Below are positions 1-6,290 of a stretch of 7,618 nt of DNA, in pieces. The notes below the pieces were generated by a model. That model was not told where the DNA came from. It worked only from the letters and a program-made list of their open reading frames with translations, and did no database searches. A program made the translations under genes and the position numbers. Within the stretch, counting starts at the first letter, position 1; each line of letters begins with the position of its first letter. The stretch is from Methanomicrobiales archaeon. GTDB taxonomy: Archaea; Halobacteriota; Methanomicrobia; Methanomicrobiales; JACTUA01. The stretch lies in NCBI GenBank assembly GCA_028678965.1, contig JAJRCM010000147.1, positions 1 through 7,618 on the forward strand, in the 5' to 3' direction.

Positions 1-1
1 C

Positions 2-460
2 AGGGCATCATGGCCCATGGCGCAACCGATCGCCACGGCATTGGAACGCCTTAGCAAACCTGATATCCGACCATTACTACTCTCAGAAAGCCCCTTTCCG
101 CCGAATCCACATATCGATACGCTTCTCGGAGCCATGACTGCGATCCCCCTTGAGGATGGATGTATTGAACTGGCGATTCTTCCCGTGCTCACGCGTCATG
201 ATCTGGATCAGGTTCTGGAGGAATTTCACCGCATCCTAGTCCCTGGTGGAACGTTCTTCACTACTCACCCGTTACCCTCCGATGTGGTTGCCTGTTCGCG
301 ACTCCTCCATGACCTCATCACCACTATTCCCGCCCACCTGCTCCCTTTCCCTCCTGATGAACGGATTAGCCTGATACGAGAGCTGGATGGGTATTTTGCA
401 GTGATGAATGTACCGCGGCAGGATGCCTCGTTCCTGCTCTGCCAGAAGGAGAATAGATGA
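2..460 (+). CDS. SAM-dependent methyltransferase-like protein, probably 5'-truncated by the window edge
   Basis: The frame is open from base 2, with the first ATG at 17 (147 residues to the TGA at 458-460). Counting from that Met, residues 43-50 (IPLEDGCI) and 67-78 (LEEFHRILVPGG) resemble the post-motif region of class I SAM methyltransferases, where an acidic loop is followed by a catalytic-domain helix and the 'RxLxPGG' turn. The glycine-rich SAM-binding motif I is not visible. It may lie upstream of the window, which would make this a C-terminal part of a longer gene, or the protein may be a degenerate non-binding relative. No methyl acceptor can be named. The stop codon overlaps the start of the next gene (ATGA), so the two are probably co-transcribed and translationally coupled. 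The family call rests on a short motif region only. Confidence 0.55.
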   Translation, partial: RASWPMAQPIATALERLSKPDIRPLLLSESPFPPNPHIDTLLGAMTAIPLEDGCIELAILPVLTRHDLDQVLEEFHRILVPGGTFFTTHPLPSDVVACSRLLHDLITTIPAHLLPFPPDERISLIRELDGYFAVMNVPRQDASFLLCQKENR

Positions 461-1011
461 GGGACCGGATCACCACGATGGATATCCCGTTCATCTGTGC
501 ACGCCTCAGAGCAGCAAAGACCCGTGGCGAACTGGCCATCACGGTCATGGGCGTGGTGAGCCGGTACTCCTTATACGATCTCCTCCATATGCGGGGAGCC
601 ATTGAGAAGCAACTTCGCCATCTTCCCCCTTCCTACCGTCAGCGGCTCTTCCCCAAACTGATGGAACAGATATTCGGTACCCACCATCTGCTCATCTGTA
701 TGTTTTACGAAGGAAAATTCCATCACATGCCAGAATCCCTTGACCCTGCCTTTGTGGAGTACTGTGACCTGGTGGAGCGGGTGTGTACCGGACCTTCAGG
801 GTACCTGCACCCCCGGTTTGATCTCCTCTATTTCCTCCTCGCCGGCTTTGCGATATTCGTGCTCCATCTACCCGGTCACCCGGTTGGAACCCCGTTCCCC
901 GGTGGCCTGACGGTGACCCATGCCGGGGGGGAATATCTCTGCCCCATCAGGGATAAAGAGGATGAGGTGGAGAATGCCATCTGCCGGTTCTGTCCCGCGC
1001 GACAGGGATAA
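457..1011 (+). CDS. DUF2115 (UPF0305-type) protein of methanogens
   Basis: This 184-residue protein resembles the DUF2115 family, which is known mainly from methanogenic archaea and has no established function. The most telling part is the C-terminus, residues 159-182, where a 'YLCPIRDKEDEVENAICRFCPA' pattern places Cys162, Cys176 and Cys179 in a possible metal-binding arrangement. The middle (residues 120-140) is hydrophobic and aromatic but is more likely a buried helix than a membrane span. The ATG at 457 is chosen over the internal Met8 because an AAGGAG at 446-451 lies five bases upstream and the start overlaps the preceding stop as ATGA. The upstream methyltransferase-like gene is therefore its likely operon partner. 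The gene ends with TAA at 1009-1011, one base from the end of the convergent nitroreductase gene. The family assignment is from memory of the C-terminal motif. Confidence 0.75.
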   Translation: MRDRITTMDIPFICARLRAAKTRGELAITVMGVVSRYSLYDLLHMRGAIEKQLRHLPPSYRQRLFPKLMEQIFGTHHLLICMFYEGKFHHMPESLDPAFVEYCDLVERVCTGPSGYLHPRFDLLYFLLAGFAIFVLHLPGHPVGTPFPGGLTVTHAGGEYLCPIRDKEDEVENAICRFCPARQG

Positions 1012-1012
1012 C

Positions 1013-1519
1013 CTAGGCGCTCCTGAATTCCTCGGAGAAGAGTATCTCATCTCTCTTCTTCTTCCTCACAAAGGGGATATCGGCAGGGTACCCGGCCGGC
1101 ACGAGGGAAACCAGTGTATAGGTGTCCGGCACCCCGAGGAGTGCCCGCACCTTCTCGGCGTAGGCTTTCTTGTCACCTGCAACCCAGCAGGACCCTACGC
1201 CATATGACCAGAGGCCAAGGATCAACTGGGTGGTGGCTGCCGAACAGTCTTCCAGATAGTAGGTGGCCCCCTTTGTAGCAAACACTGCAACACAGACCTG
1301 CGCATCAGCAATGAATGCCCCGTGATCGGTGAGATCGGCAATTTTTTGTAACATCCCCCGGTCCCGCACCGTTCCAAAAAGCCACGGCTGTTCATTCCGG
1401 GCAGTGGGGGCAAGGGCGGCACATTCCAGTGCATCCCGCATGACCTCGTCAGTGACGGGAGTGTTCTTGAATTTTCTGATACTCCTGCGAGACTTGATCA
1501 CCGTCGTTACTACGTTCAT
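1013..1519 (-). CDS. Nitroreductase family FMN-dependent oxidoreductase
   Basis: A 168-residue flavoprotein of the NADH oxidase/nitroreductase fold, expected to be a cytoplasmic FMN-binding dimer; the physiological substrate cannot be read from sequence. Residues 10-17 (SRRSIRKF) form the typical FMN phosphate-binding start. Residues 37-46 (LAPTARNEQPW region) match the 'APSAxNxQPW' segment. Residues 91-112 carry the helix and 'GVGSCWV' segment, and residues 140-147 the 'PAGYPAD' flavin-contacting turn. The C-terminal KRDEILFSEEF is also usual for small archaeal members. ATG 1519 is preferred over an in-frame TTG at 1540, because the family normally starts just before the SRRS motif and a CATAATA box sits 25-31 bases upstream of it, which suits a leaderless mRNA. 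No SD is present. The gene stands alone on this strand and runs tail to tail into the DUF2115 gene. Confidence 0.88.
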   Translation of the reverse strand: MNVVTTVIKSRRSIRKFKNTPVTDEVMRDALECAALAPTARNEQPWLFGTVRDRGMLQKIADLTDHGAFIADAQVCVAVFATKGATYYLEDCSAATTQLILGLWSYGVGSCWVAGDKKAYAEKVRALLGVPDTYTLVSLVPAGYPADIPFVRKKKRDEILFSEEFRSA

Positions 1520-1543
1520 GTAGGGAAGTCTCTGGGGCAAGCG

Positions 1544-1550
1544 TATTATG
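1544..1550 (-). promoter_or_regulatory. Likely TATA box of the nitroreductase gene
   Basis: Read on the minus strand, CATAATA lies 25-31 bases before the ATG at 1519, with an A-rich stretch just upstream that could serve as the BRE. This spacing puts transcription start at or next to the ATG, in line with the missing SD. The match to the methanogen TATA consensus is only moderate. Confidence 0.45.
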
Positions 1551-1653
1551 TGTTATGTCATCTCTTTTGAGGTACCCCAATCCACCCTGTGACATGAGAG
1601 AGATGGGCGGCGAAGGAGGATTCCTGTTTCTCTAAGACTTTATGAATGATGGG

Positions 1654-1690
1654 ATGAAAGGGGAAAATAGAAAACGACTTTAAAAAAATG
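1654..1690 (-). terminator. U-rich terminator after the traB-family gene
   Basis: Downstream of the stop at 1712-1714 the minus-strand transcript runs into seven consecutive U (1682-1688), followed by further U-rich patches (UUUUCUAUUUUCCCCUUU). There is no strong hairpin. Archaeal termination commonly needs only a U tract, so this is the natural end of the leftward cobT-to-traB unit. The rest of 1520-1711 shows only the nitroreductase promoter and an 8-base direct repeat (ATGAAAGG at 1654 and 1688). Confidence 0.5.
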
Positions 1691-1711
1691 AAAGGTGCTA
1701 TCCCGTCTTCC

Positions 1712-2926
1712 CTACAGCATTCCGGGCAGGGCAATCCCCGACAGCCAGTGGAGGAAGTTCCCGAACCCCTGGACAATCACCACCGCTGGATCGATCTGCA
1801 GCAGGGGAAGAACGGATACGTAGTAAGCAAATGTAGCAATGGTGCTCCCCACATTGGTCAGAGCAGCGACGAGTACCACCCGAAAGAGGGGGATACGCCG
1901 CAATTCATCAAAGCTTTCTGCCTGCACGATTGCCCTGAAATCTGCCGGTGCGGGTTTTCTGATCTTTGCCTCGGTGATCGCGGCAAACCACCCGGCAGCC
2001 ACCAGCGGGTTCAAGGCAGTGAGCCAGGAAACTGCGCCGGCTGTGAGGGCAGAAAGCGGGTGGCCTCCAGCGGCGAGGGCGAATAAAGCGCTCAGAATGC
2101 CATGGATCACCACCCAGTAGATGAGTGCCTGGATAAGCGTCTCCATTCCCATACCTGAGAAAGAGATGGCGATAAGGAGCAGAACAAAGAGGAGGGAAAT
2201 TCCAATGCCAAAGATGGACCCGTACGATCGGGTCCGGGGCACCTCGTTCAGGGTATGGAGCGGGGGGAGCGATGAAGGGTTCTCCAAGAATCGCTTCACC
2301 CCGGCCACATGCCCAGCCCCCATGATGGCCAGCACCCGTTCATTCTGTGACCCGAGGTGGAGAAGCTGGCCGGCGAGGAACGCATCCCGTTCATCGATAA
2401 GTGCCTCGGCCCCGTGGGGTGAAAATTTTCTGAACTCCTCGATGGCCAGGCTCACCATATCCTCCTTGGTGAGGGCATCCACGTCAATCGTCTCTTCCTC
2501 TGCCTTGACAAGCGAGACAGAGAGGGCATACATCAGGCGCAGTTTCTCCCTGAGCGAGAGAGCTTTCCAAAAACGGGAAAGAGTGACACGAATATCCCGG
2601 TCGATGAGGGCAAGCGGCAGGTGGTTCTGCTCCGCTTCATCGATGGCGGTTTTCATCTCTGCGCCTGGCTCCACACCCACATCCATGCCGATCCGCCGCT
2701 GGAGGTAGGCAAGCGTCCACTGGATGAGCATCTGGAAAAAATTCCCCGATTGGAGCACATCGCTGACCAAGGGTGTTTCTTCCTGCCGTTTCAGCGTACG
2801 GTAGCGGAGTTCGTCCAGTTCCACCGCCACCAAGGTGGGCTGAAATTCCTGGATTGCCTGCCTAACTTCCTCCACGCTTTTCTGCGAAACGTGTGCGGTA
2901 CCCACGATCCGAATCTCACGGGTCAA
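1712..2926 (-). CDS. TraB/PrgY-family domain protein with C-terminal membrane region
   Basis: This 404-residue protein has an N-terminal TraB domain and a hydrophobic C-terminal half. The domain marks are GTAHVS at residues 9-14, the acidic ELDELR at 36-41, IDRDI at 108-112, DERD at 178-181 and GAGHVAG at 203-209; these His/Glu/Asp-rich motifs are the family signature. The hydrophobic segments at about 236-256, 264-287, 290-315 and 346-375, with another near 380-400, suggest four or five membrane spans. Bacterial relatives act on peptide pheromones (TraB/PrgY) and a protease-like fold has been proposed, but the archaeal role is unknown. The start is a TTG at 2926, supported by a GGGGGTGA SD six bases upstream and by the GTAHVS motif following directly. 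It overlaps the end of the YkgJ-type gene by 11 bases, so coupling is likely. A U-rich terminator follows. Confidence 0.87.
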   Translation of the reverse strand: MTREIRIVGTAHVSQKSVEEVRQAIQEFQPTLVAVELDELRYRTLKRQEETPLVSDVLQSGNFFQMLIQWTLAYLQRRIGMDVGVEPGAEMKTAIDEAEQNHLPLALIDRDIRVTLSRFWKALSLREKLRLMYALSVSLVKAEEETIDVDALTKEDMVSLAIEEFRKFSPHGAEALIDERDAFLAGQLLHLGSQNERVLAIMGAGHVAGVKRFLENPSSLPPLHTLNEVPRTRSYGSIFGIGISLLFVLLLIAISFSGMGMETLIQALIYWVVIHGILSALFALAAGGHPLSALTAGAVSWLTALNPLVAAGWFAAITEAKIRKPAPADFRAIVQAESFDELRRIPLFRVVLVAALTNVGSTIATFAYYVSVLPLLQIDPAVVIVQGFGNFLHWLSGIALPGML

Positions 2927-3455
2927 TGGTTTTCACCCCCTCGCTATCAATGACGATACGTCGGCCGGGGTATGCATGGAGTGCCCCTCTGTGGCCTGCA
3001 ATCCGTGCCTCCTCCACCCACTCCTCTGTTTGCCGACGAATAAGATCCCCTGCGATGACCACGGCATCAGTTGTTGCTGTTTCCCCTCCCAGCCCTGAGC
3101 ACTCAGAAATCCGCAGCTCATCCCCATCCAGCATGAAGGGGTATGTGCGACAGATCCAGGGGCGGGTAGCATAAATGGAACAATGGGTCCCCTCCAAGAA
3201 CACACAGTGCCCGTGGTCCCGTTTCAGCGCCCATTCAAAGGTGTAGATGCATCCCCCGGGTCCTTCAAGAAATACCGGGTAGGGTTCCGCCACGTCACGC
3301 CAGGTGCGTCCGGTACCAGCCATAATAGCTCGCACCTCCCGAGGCCCCACCATCACCAGCCCAGAGCCTTCAGTATCATGGCAGCACAGACCGCACCGTT
3401 TGCAGGTGAACCCTCTGTCCTTGATGAGGGATGCAATAGACGCTAGCTCTGGCAT
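2916..3455 (-). CDS. YkgJ family cysteine-cluster protein (putative zinc or iron chelating)
   Basis: A 179-residue soluble protein of the YkgJ/CxxCxxCC family. Residues 18-25 (CKRCGLCC) form the N-terminal cysteine cluster. Further cysteines follow at 69, 84, 92 and 102 in the usual order, the last within 'YATRPWICRTYPF' (residues 95-107), which matches the family's RPxxCRxYPF pattern, then Cys119. The cluster is thought to bind a metal or an Fe-S centre; no enzymatic reaction is established. ATG 3455 is the only plausible start near the motif. It has no SD and lies 13 bases inside the end of guaAA, so translation probably depends on ribosomes finishing guaAA. Its own end overlaps the traB-family start by 11 bases. 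The position between a GMP synthase subunit and a membrane protein does not reveal a partner. Confidence 0.85.
   Translation of the reverse strand: MPELASIASLIKDRGFTCKRCGLCCHDTEGSGLVMVGPREVRAIMAGTGRTWRDVAEPYPVFLEGPGGCIYTFEWALKRDHGHCVFLEGTHCSIYATRPWICRTYPFMLDGDELRISECSGLGGETATTDAVVIAGDLIRRQTEEWVEEARIAGHRGALHAYPGRRIVIDSEGVKTIDP
2933..2940 (-). promoter_or_regulatory. Ribosome binding site supporting the TTG start of the traB-family gene
   Basis: On the minus strand GGGGGTGA, one mismatch from the archaeal SD GGAGGTGA, lies six bases before TTG 2926. No ATG or GTG is better placed relative to the conserved GTAHVS motif, so this site decides the start. It sits inside the end of the upstream cysteine-cluster gene. 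Confidence 0.6.
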
Positions 3456-3997
3456 AGGGTGTGAAAATTTTTGAAGACCAGGGAGCCATTCTCGGTGTGG
3501 CTCACTTCAGGGTGCCACTGTATCCCAAAGAGGCGATCCGCGGAAGAGGCCATTGCCTCCACCTGGCAGATATTCGAATGTGCCAGCACGGTGAATCCTT
3601 TGGGCACATCCCCCACCTCATCAGCGTGGGAAGCCCATACCCGAATGTGGTCCGGGTATCCCTCCAGGAGTTCGCTTTTTGATGTGATCTCCACCTCCAC
3701 CAGCCCGTACCCCCCAGCCTTTCCCTGCCGGACTGTTCCCCCCCGTGCGGTAGCGATCACCTGGAGTCCCAGGCAGATCCCCAGGACAGGAAGACCGAGG
3801 TTAAGGTACTGTGCGCACAGCCCCGCCCGCTCTATCGCTGGCCCCCCGCCAAGAATCATCCCGCGACATTCCTGTGCGACAGTCTGGGGTGGGGTTACAT
3901 TGGGGATCATCCGTGCCGGTATCTCCAGATCGCGGAGTGCTCTGAGAATCAGGTGGTTGAACTGGCCATAGTTGTTCACCACGTACAGGGGCTGCAT
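3443..3997 (-). CDS. guaAA: GMP synthase glutamine amidotransferase subunit A
   Basis: A stand-alone class I glutaminase of 184 residues. It supplies ammonia from glutamine to the separate ATP pyrophosphatase subunit (GuaAB), which converts XMP to GMP; that subunit is not in this window. From ATG 3997 the protein opens with MQPLYVVNNYGQFNHLI, the usual archaeal GuaAA start. The nucleophile is Cys75 in GICLGLQ (73-79), with His162 and Glu164 in QWHPEVSH completing the triad. VWASHADEV (120-128) matches the segment that contacts XMP or the partner subunit. A GTG at 4021 would add eight residues without family support. The residue after the CLG turn is Leu where His is common in GuaA; Met or His occurs in related amidotransferases, so activity is not in doubt on this alone. 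The gene follows cobT after 37 bases, which contain a CTATAG box that may act as its own promoter. Confidence 0.93.
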   Translation of the reverse strand: MQPLYVVNNYGQFNHLILRALRDLEIPARMIPNVTPPQTVAQECRGMILGGGPAIERAGLCAQYLNLGLPVLGICLGLQVIATARGGTVRQGKAGGYGLVEVEITSKSELLEGYPDHIRVWASHADEVGDVPKGFTVLAHSNICQVEAMASSADRLFGIQWHPEVSHTENGSLVFKNFHTLCQS

Positions 3998-4021
3998 TAC
4001 AGAAGAATGGGATGCCACCAC

Positions 4022-4027
4022 CTATAG
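4022..4027 (-). promoter_or_regulatory. Possible internal promoter (TATA-like) for guaAA
   Basis: CTATAG lies 25-30 bases before the guaAA ATG, in the 37-base gap after cobT. guaAA has no SD, so a leaderless transcript from this box would explain how it is translated. It could equally be chance within a polycistronic cobT-guaAA mRNA. Confidence 0.3.
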
Positions 4028-4034
4028 CCCTTTG

Positions 4035-5045
4035 TCAGCTGAACTCCTTTACCACCTGGAAGATCTGTTCCCTGATGCTCTCCGGGGAATACCCGAGCAT
4101 CCGGGCAAGAATCATCGCCCCTCCTGCTCCCATCCCCTCCTTCACCTCGCCGATACAGTACCTGGCAAGCCCATAGTGCCCCAGAGCTCCGAAATCGGGA
4201 TCAATGAAATAGGTCGAGATCCCGATCTCCGCTGCCGTCTCCTCGAACCTTGCCGAAGAATCCTCCTTCACATAGATGGTAGTGGCAACCGGGGGGGGGA
4301 CCTGTCCCAGGGCAGCACATACGGCAGCCACGGCGAGCATCTGGGTTCCACCGGCGAGCAAGCAGGGCCCTCTGAATCCGGCGACCATGCCCGCTGCGAC
4401 CGCTATCATGGGATCACCCCCGCATCGTATAAGATCAAGAGGGGCGGAGAGGCGCTCTCGATTGATACGGTCCACCACCGCCGTGCAGACCTCCTCCTTC
4501 AGGTGGAGGGGATTGCTCGTAAAACTGCTGCTGACCGAGGCATGGTACCCCAGACTGCGGAGTATACACAGGGCTGTCGTGGTTCCCCCCGGGACGCATT
4601 CTCCCAGGACCAGGAGGTCACCACGCGACGCAAGGAACTGTCCGACCCAGGTACCCCTTCGGTAGAGGACCTCTGCCATCGGTACCGCATCGGTCACCCG
4701 CGGATCTAATCCCGGTGATCCATACACATCAAGGCAGGGGATCACCGGGGGATGCACCAGCCCGGCATTGACGAACAGCGGCGTAAGTCCGGTGAGGACC
4801 ATCATCGCCCTGGTGATAGTCGCTGGAGTGGGACATCCCGTGGGAGTATTGGGTTTGTGGGGCTGGCTGGCAATGACCCCATTGAGCACCAGCTCGGCAT
4901 CGAGATTGGGGGTAAAAACCGTCCTTTGGGGGGTGGGTCCGGCTCCGGATATCCCGGGAACAGTGGAGAGGAGGGTGTTGGCGAGCACAATACTGAACAC
5001 CGGTCGTGATGAGGGGATGAGAGGGATATCGCACCGGAATGGCAT
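4035..5045 (-). CDS. cobT: Archaeal CobT-type nicotinate mononucleotide-dependent phosphoribosyltransferase
   Basis: A 336-residue protein related to nicotinate-nucleotide:dimethylbenzimidazole phosphoribosyltransferase (archaeal branch). It would transfer ribose phosphate from NaMN to the lower-ligand base to give alpha-ribazole-5'-phosphate; in methanogens the base may be 5-hydroxybenzimidazole. Visible marks are TPNLDAELV near residues 45-53, GECVPGGTTTA (148-158) matching the 'GIGNTT' phosphate-binding loop, GGDPMIAVAAGM (209-220), LAGGTQM (230-236) and KEGMGAGGAM (302-311). Glu303 in the last stretch aligns with the catalytic Glu of Salmonella CobT, as an inference. ATG 5045 is chosen because the conserved part begins there and TTTTTAAT lies 25-32 bases upstream. 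Longer in-frame starts at 5087, 5090 and 5141 would run into cobZ. It diverges from cobZ-cobS across 43 bases, which strongly supports a cobamide role. A run of nine C lies in its coding strand. Confidence 0.88.
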   Translation of the reverse strand: MPFRCDIPLIPSSRPVFSIVLANTLLSTVPGISGAGPTPQRTVFTPNLDAELVLNGVIASQPHKPNTPTGCPTPATITRAMMVLTGLTPLFVNAGLVHPPVIPCLDVYGSPGLDPRVTDAVPMAEVLYRRGTWVGQFLASRGDLLVLGECVPGGTTTALCILRSLGYHASVSSSFTSNPLHLKEEVCTAVVDRINRERLSAPLDLIRCGGDPMIAVAAGMVAGFRGPCLLAGGTQMLAVAAVCAALGQVPPPVATTIYVKEDSSARFEETAAEIGISTYFIDPDFGALGHYGLARYCIGEVKEGMGAGGAMILARMLGYSPESIREQIFQVVKEFS

Positions 5046-5052
5046 AGCGATC

Positions 5053-5060
5053 TCTATAAG
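5053..5060 (+). promoter_or_regulatory. Possible TATA box of cobZ-cobS
   Basis: TCTATAAG lies 29-36 bases before the cobZ ATG at 5089, predicting a leader of only a few bases. cobZ has no SD. The box shares the 43-base divergent gap with the cobT promoter, and the two elements face past one another. Confidence 0.4.
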
Positions 5061-5069
5061 AGGCCCAGC

Positions 5070-5077
5070 ATTAAAAA
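5070..5077 (-). promoter_or_regulatory. Likely TATA box of cobT
   Basis: On the minus strand TTTTTAAT lies 25-32 bases before the cobT ATG at 5045, which fits a leaderless transcript. It sits between the proposed cobZ TATA box and the cobZ start, so the two preinitiation complexes would overlap. Confidence 0.45.
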
Positions 5078-5088
5078 CTACATCCATC

Positions 5089-5523
5089 ATGTTTGACGTG
5101 GAACAGCGGCTTCTCTCCCACGGAATTGATATGAGCGCCATTATGGATGCGGCGATGGCCCTCTATGTCCCCCATGGGGTGGATACGGTGGCAGCCAGAG
5201 AGAGGATACAGGAAAAGGTTCAGAAAGCGATGAACGATCCCAACGTGTCATCCCTCCTCATTGGCGCCATCCTGCTCGAGGATGAGCTGTACCATACTCG
5301 CCGTAACTCAGAAATTGCGGACGACCCGGTGTTCCTCCTTTCTGATGAGATTCTGGGAATGGCGATTGCAGAATATATCGGCGGTACTTGTGCCCGATTT
5401 GAGTTCACACGGTATGATCAGAAGAAACCGGGGATCCTTTCCCACCTCGGTCCGTTTCTCGATGATGCGGTGGCAGGGCTGATCGCTGGCTGTACTTCGA
5501 GGTTTTACAGCGAATGTGTCTAA
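5089..5523 (+). CDS. cobZ: CobZ-type alpha-ribazole/adenosylcobalamin phosphate phosphatase (PgpA-like fold)
   Basis: A 144-residue protein with the phosphatidylglycerophosphatase A-like signature near its end: residues 118-134 read SHLGPFLDDAVAGLIAG, matching the 'GxxLDDxxAGxxA' motif, in which the paired Asp (125-126) would bind catalytic metal. Methanosarcina mazei CobZ belongs to this fold and replaces bacterial CobC by removing the 5'-phosphate of alpha-ribazole phosphate or of AdoCbl-5'-phosphate. The assignment to CobZ rather than another PgpA-like phosphatase rests on the direct neighbours cobS (10-base overlap) and divergent cobT. No strong membrane segment is visible, unlike bacterial PgpA. 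ATG 5089 is chosen because the frame upstream is antisense to cobT, and the TCTATAAG box is correctly placed for a nearly leaderless message. Residues 84-107 (LSDEILGMAIAEYIGG region) are the other recognisable conserved part. Confidence 0.8.
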   Translation: MFDVEQRLLSHGIDMSAIMDAAMALYVPHGVDTVAARERIQEKVQKAMNDPNVSSLLIGAILLEDELYHTRRNSEIADDPVFLLSDEILGMAIAEYIGGTCARFEFTRYDQKKPGILSHLGPFLDDAVAGLIAGCTSRFYSECV

Positions 5524-6236
5524 AAGGCCTCATTGCCCTGCTGCAGTTCACGACGGTGATCCCCCTCGGGAAGCCAGTGGATCTCTCATACTTCGCAAAA
5601 TGGCTCTACCTGTATCCAATAGCAGGGTACCTGATCGGTGGGATCGCTGCGGTCATCGTTTCCGTGATTGATGCCCGACCGCTTGCTGCAGCGATCGCTC
5701 TTGGATCCGTCCTCCTCCTCTCCGGATTTCACCATTTCGATGGCCTCCTAGATCTGGGGGATGCCCTTATGGTTCACGGTGACCGGGAAAAACGGGTCCG
5801 GGCACTCACCGACCGCCAGGTGGGAGCAGGCGGGGTGGGGCTGGGTCTGATTGCCACCCTGATTGCCTTCGCTGCCCTGCTCTCAACCCCTCTTACGGGA
5901 GTGGTCATCCTCGCGGGCGAGGTGAGTGCCAAGGTGGGGATGACCATGCTCTCTATTTTCGGTCGACCGTTCAAGGAGGGACTGCATGCGTTCCTCCACC
6001 AGCATACAAAAACATGGTTCATGGTGCCGGCACTCTGTTTCTTCCTCCCACTGGTCGTTGTTCTCTCTTGGACGGTCGTGGTGGTCGCTGCCCTGGTGAC
6101 CCTCATCACCGCTGCCCTGATACTGCACCTCGCTTCACGGATGTTTGGAGGGGTGAACGGGGATGTTGTCGGAGCAGCGAATGAGATCATACGGTGCATC
6201 GTCATGGTCACCCTCGTGGTGATGCTGTACCGATAG
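5514..6236 (+). CDS. cobS: Adenosylcobinamide-GDP ribazoletransferase (cobalamin synthase)
   Basis: A 240-residue integral membrane enzyme that joins adenosylcobinamide-GDP with alpha-ribazole or its 5'-phosphate to complete the nucleotide loop of the cobamide. Family motifs are clear: FDGLLDLGDALM (75-86), whose aspartates bind metal and pyrophosphate, DRQVGAGGVGLG (100-111), GRPFKEG (150-156) and FGGVNGDVVGAANEI (211-225). Hydrophobic segments at about 34-53, 57-72, 108-136, 168-200 and 224-238 fit the multi-span CobS topology. The length is typical. ATG 5514 lies within the last codons of cobZ, with GAGGT ten bases upstream, so translation is coupled to cobZ. It uses the product of CobT, encoded divergently, and its own product is a substrate for CobZ. 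After the TAG there is an AGGAGG directly before another ATG/GTG, discussed separately. Confidence 0.95.
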   Translation: MCLKGLIALLQFTTVIPLGKPVDLSYFAKWLYLYPIAGYLIGGIAAVIVSVIDARPLAAAIALGSVLLLSGFHHFDGLLDLGDALMVHGDREKRVRALTDRQVGAGGVGLGLIATLIAFAALLSTPLTGVVILAGEVSAKVGMTMLSIFGRPFKEGLHAFLHQHTKTWFMVPALCFFLPLVVVLSWTVVVVAALVTLITAALILHLASRMFGGVNGDVVGAANEIIRCIVMVTLVVMLYR

Positions 6237-6290
6237 GAGGATGTGGAACTCTTTCGGAGAAGTACCTGCTGCACAGCAACACTAGAAAAA

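Noticed and set aside
1012..1017. CCTAGG palindrome between the convergent stops as a bidirectional terminator
   Set aside because: A six-base palindrome with no U tract on either side cannot act as a terminator by itself.
1654..1695. Direct repeat ATGAAAGG (1654-1661 and 1688-1695) as a mobile-element scar
   Set aside because: Two 8-base copies with no inverted ends or transposase remnant between them are expected by chance in A/G-rich intergenic DNA.
2121..2708. Long plus-strand open frame of 195 codons antisense to the traB-family gene
   Set aside because: It is Ser/Arg/Pro-rich with no motifs and mirrors the minus-strand gene, which has clear family signatures throughout.
3471..3971. 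Plus-strand 166-codon frame opposite guaAA
   Set aside because: It is a shadow of the well-conserved GuaAA gene, Arg/Pro/Ser-rich, with no SD or motif.
4768..5088. Upstream in-frame extension of cobZ
   Set aside because: The extra residues are antisense to the conserved start of CobT, are low-complexity Gly/Thr/Pro, and would abolish the promoter gap; the PgpA-like part starts at 5089.
5046..5088. Cobalamin riboswitch before cobT or cobZ
   Set aside because: The gap is only 43 bases, far too short for a B12 aptamer, and no B12-box-like sequence is present.
5046..5141. Upstream in-frame extension of cobT to 5087, 5090 or 5141
   Set aside because: It overlaps cobZ, has no family similarity, and the TATA-like box fits ATG 5045.
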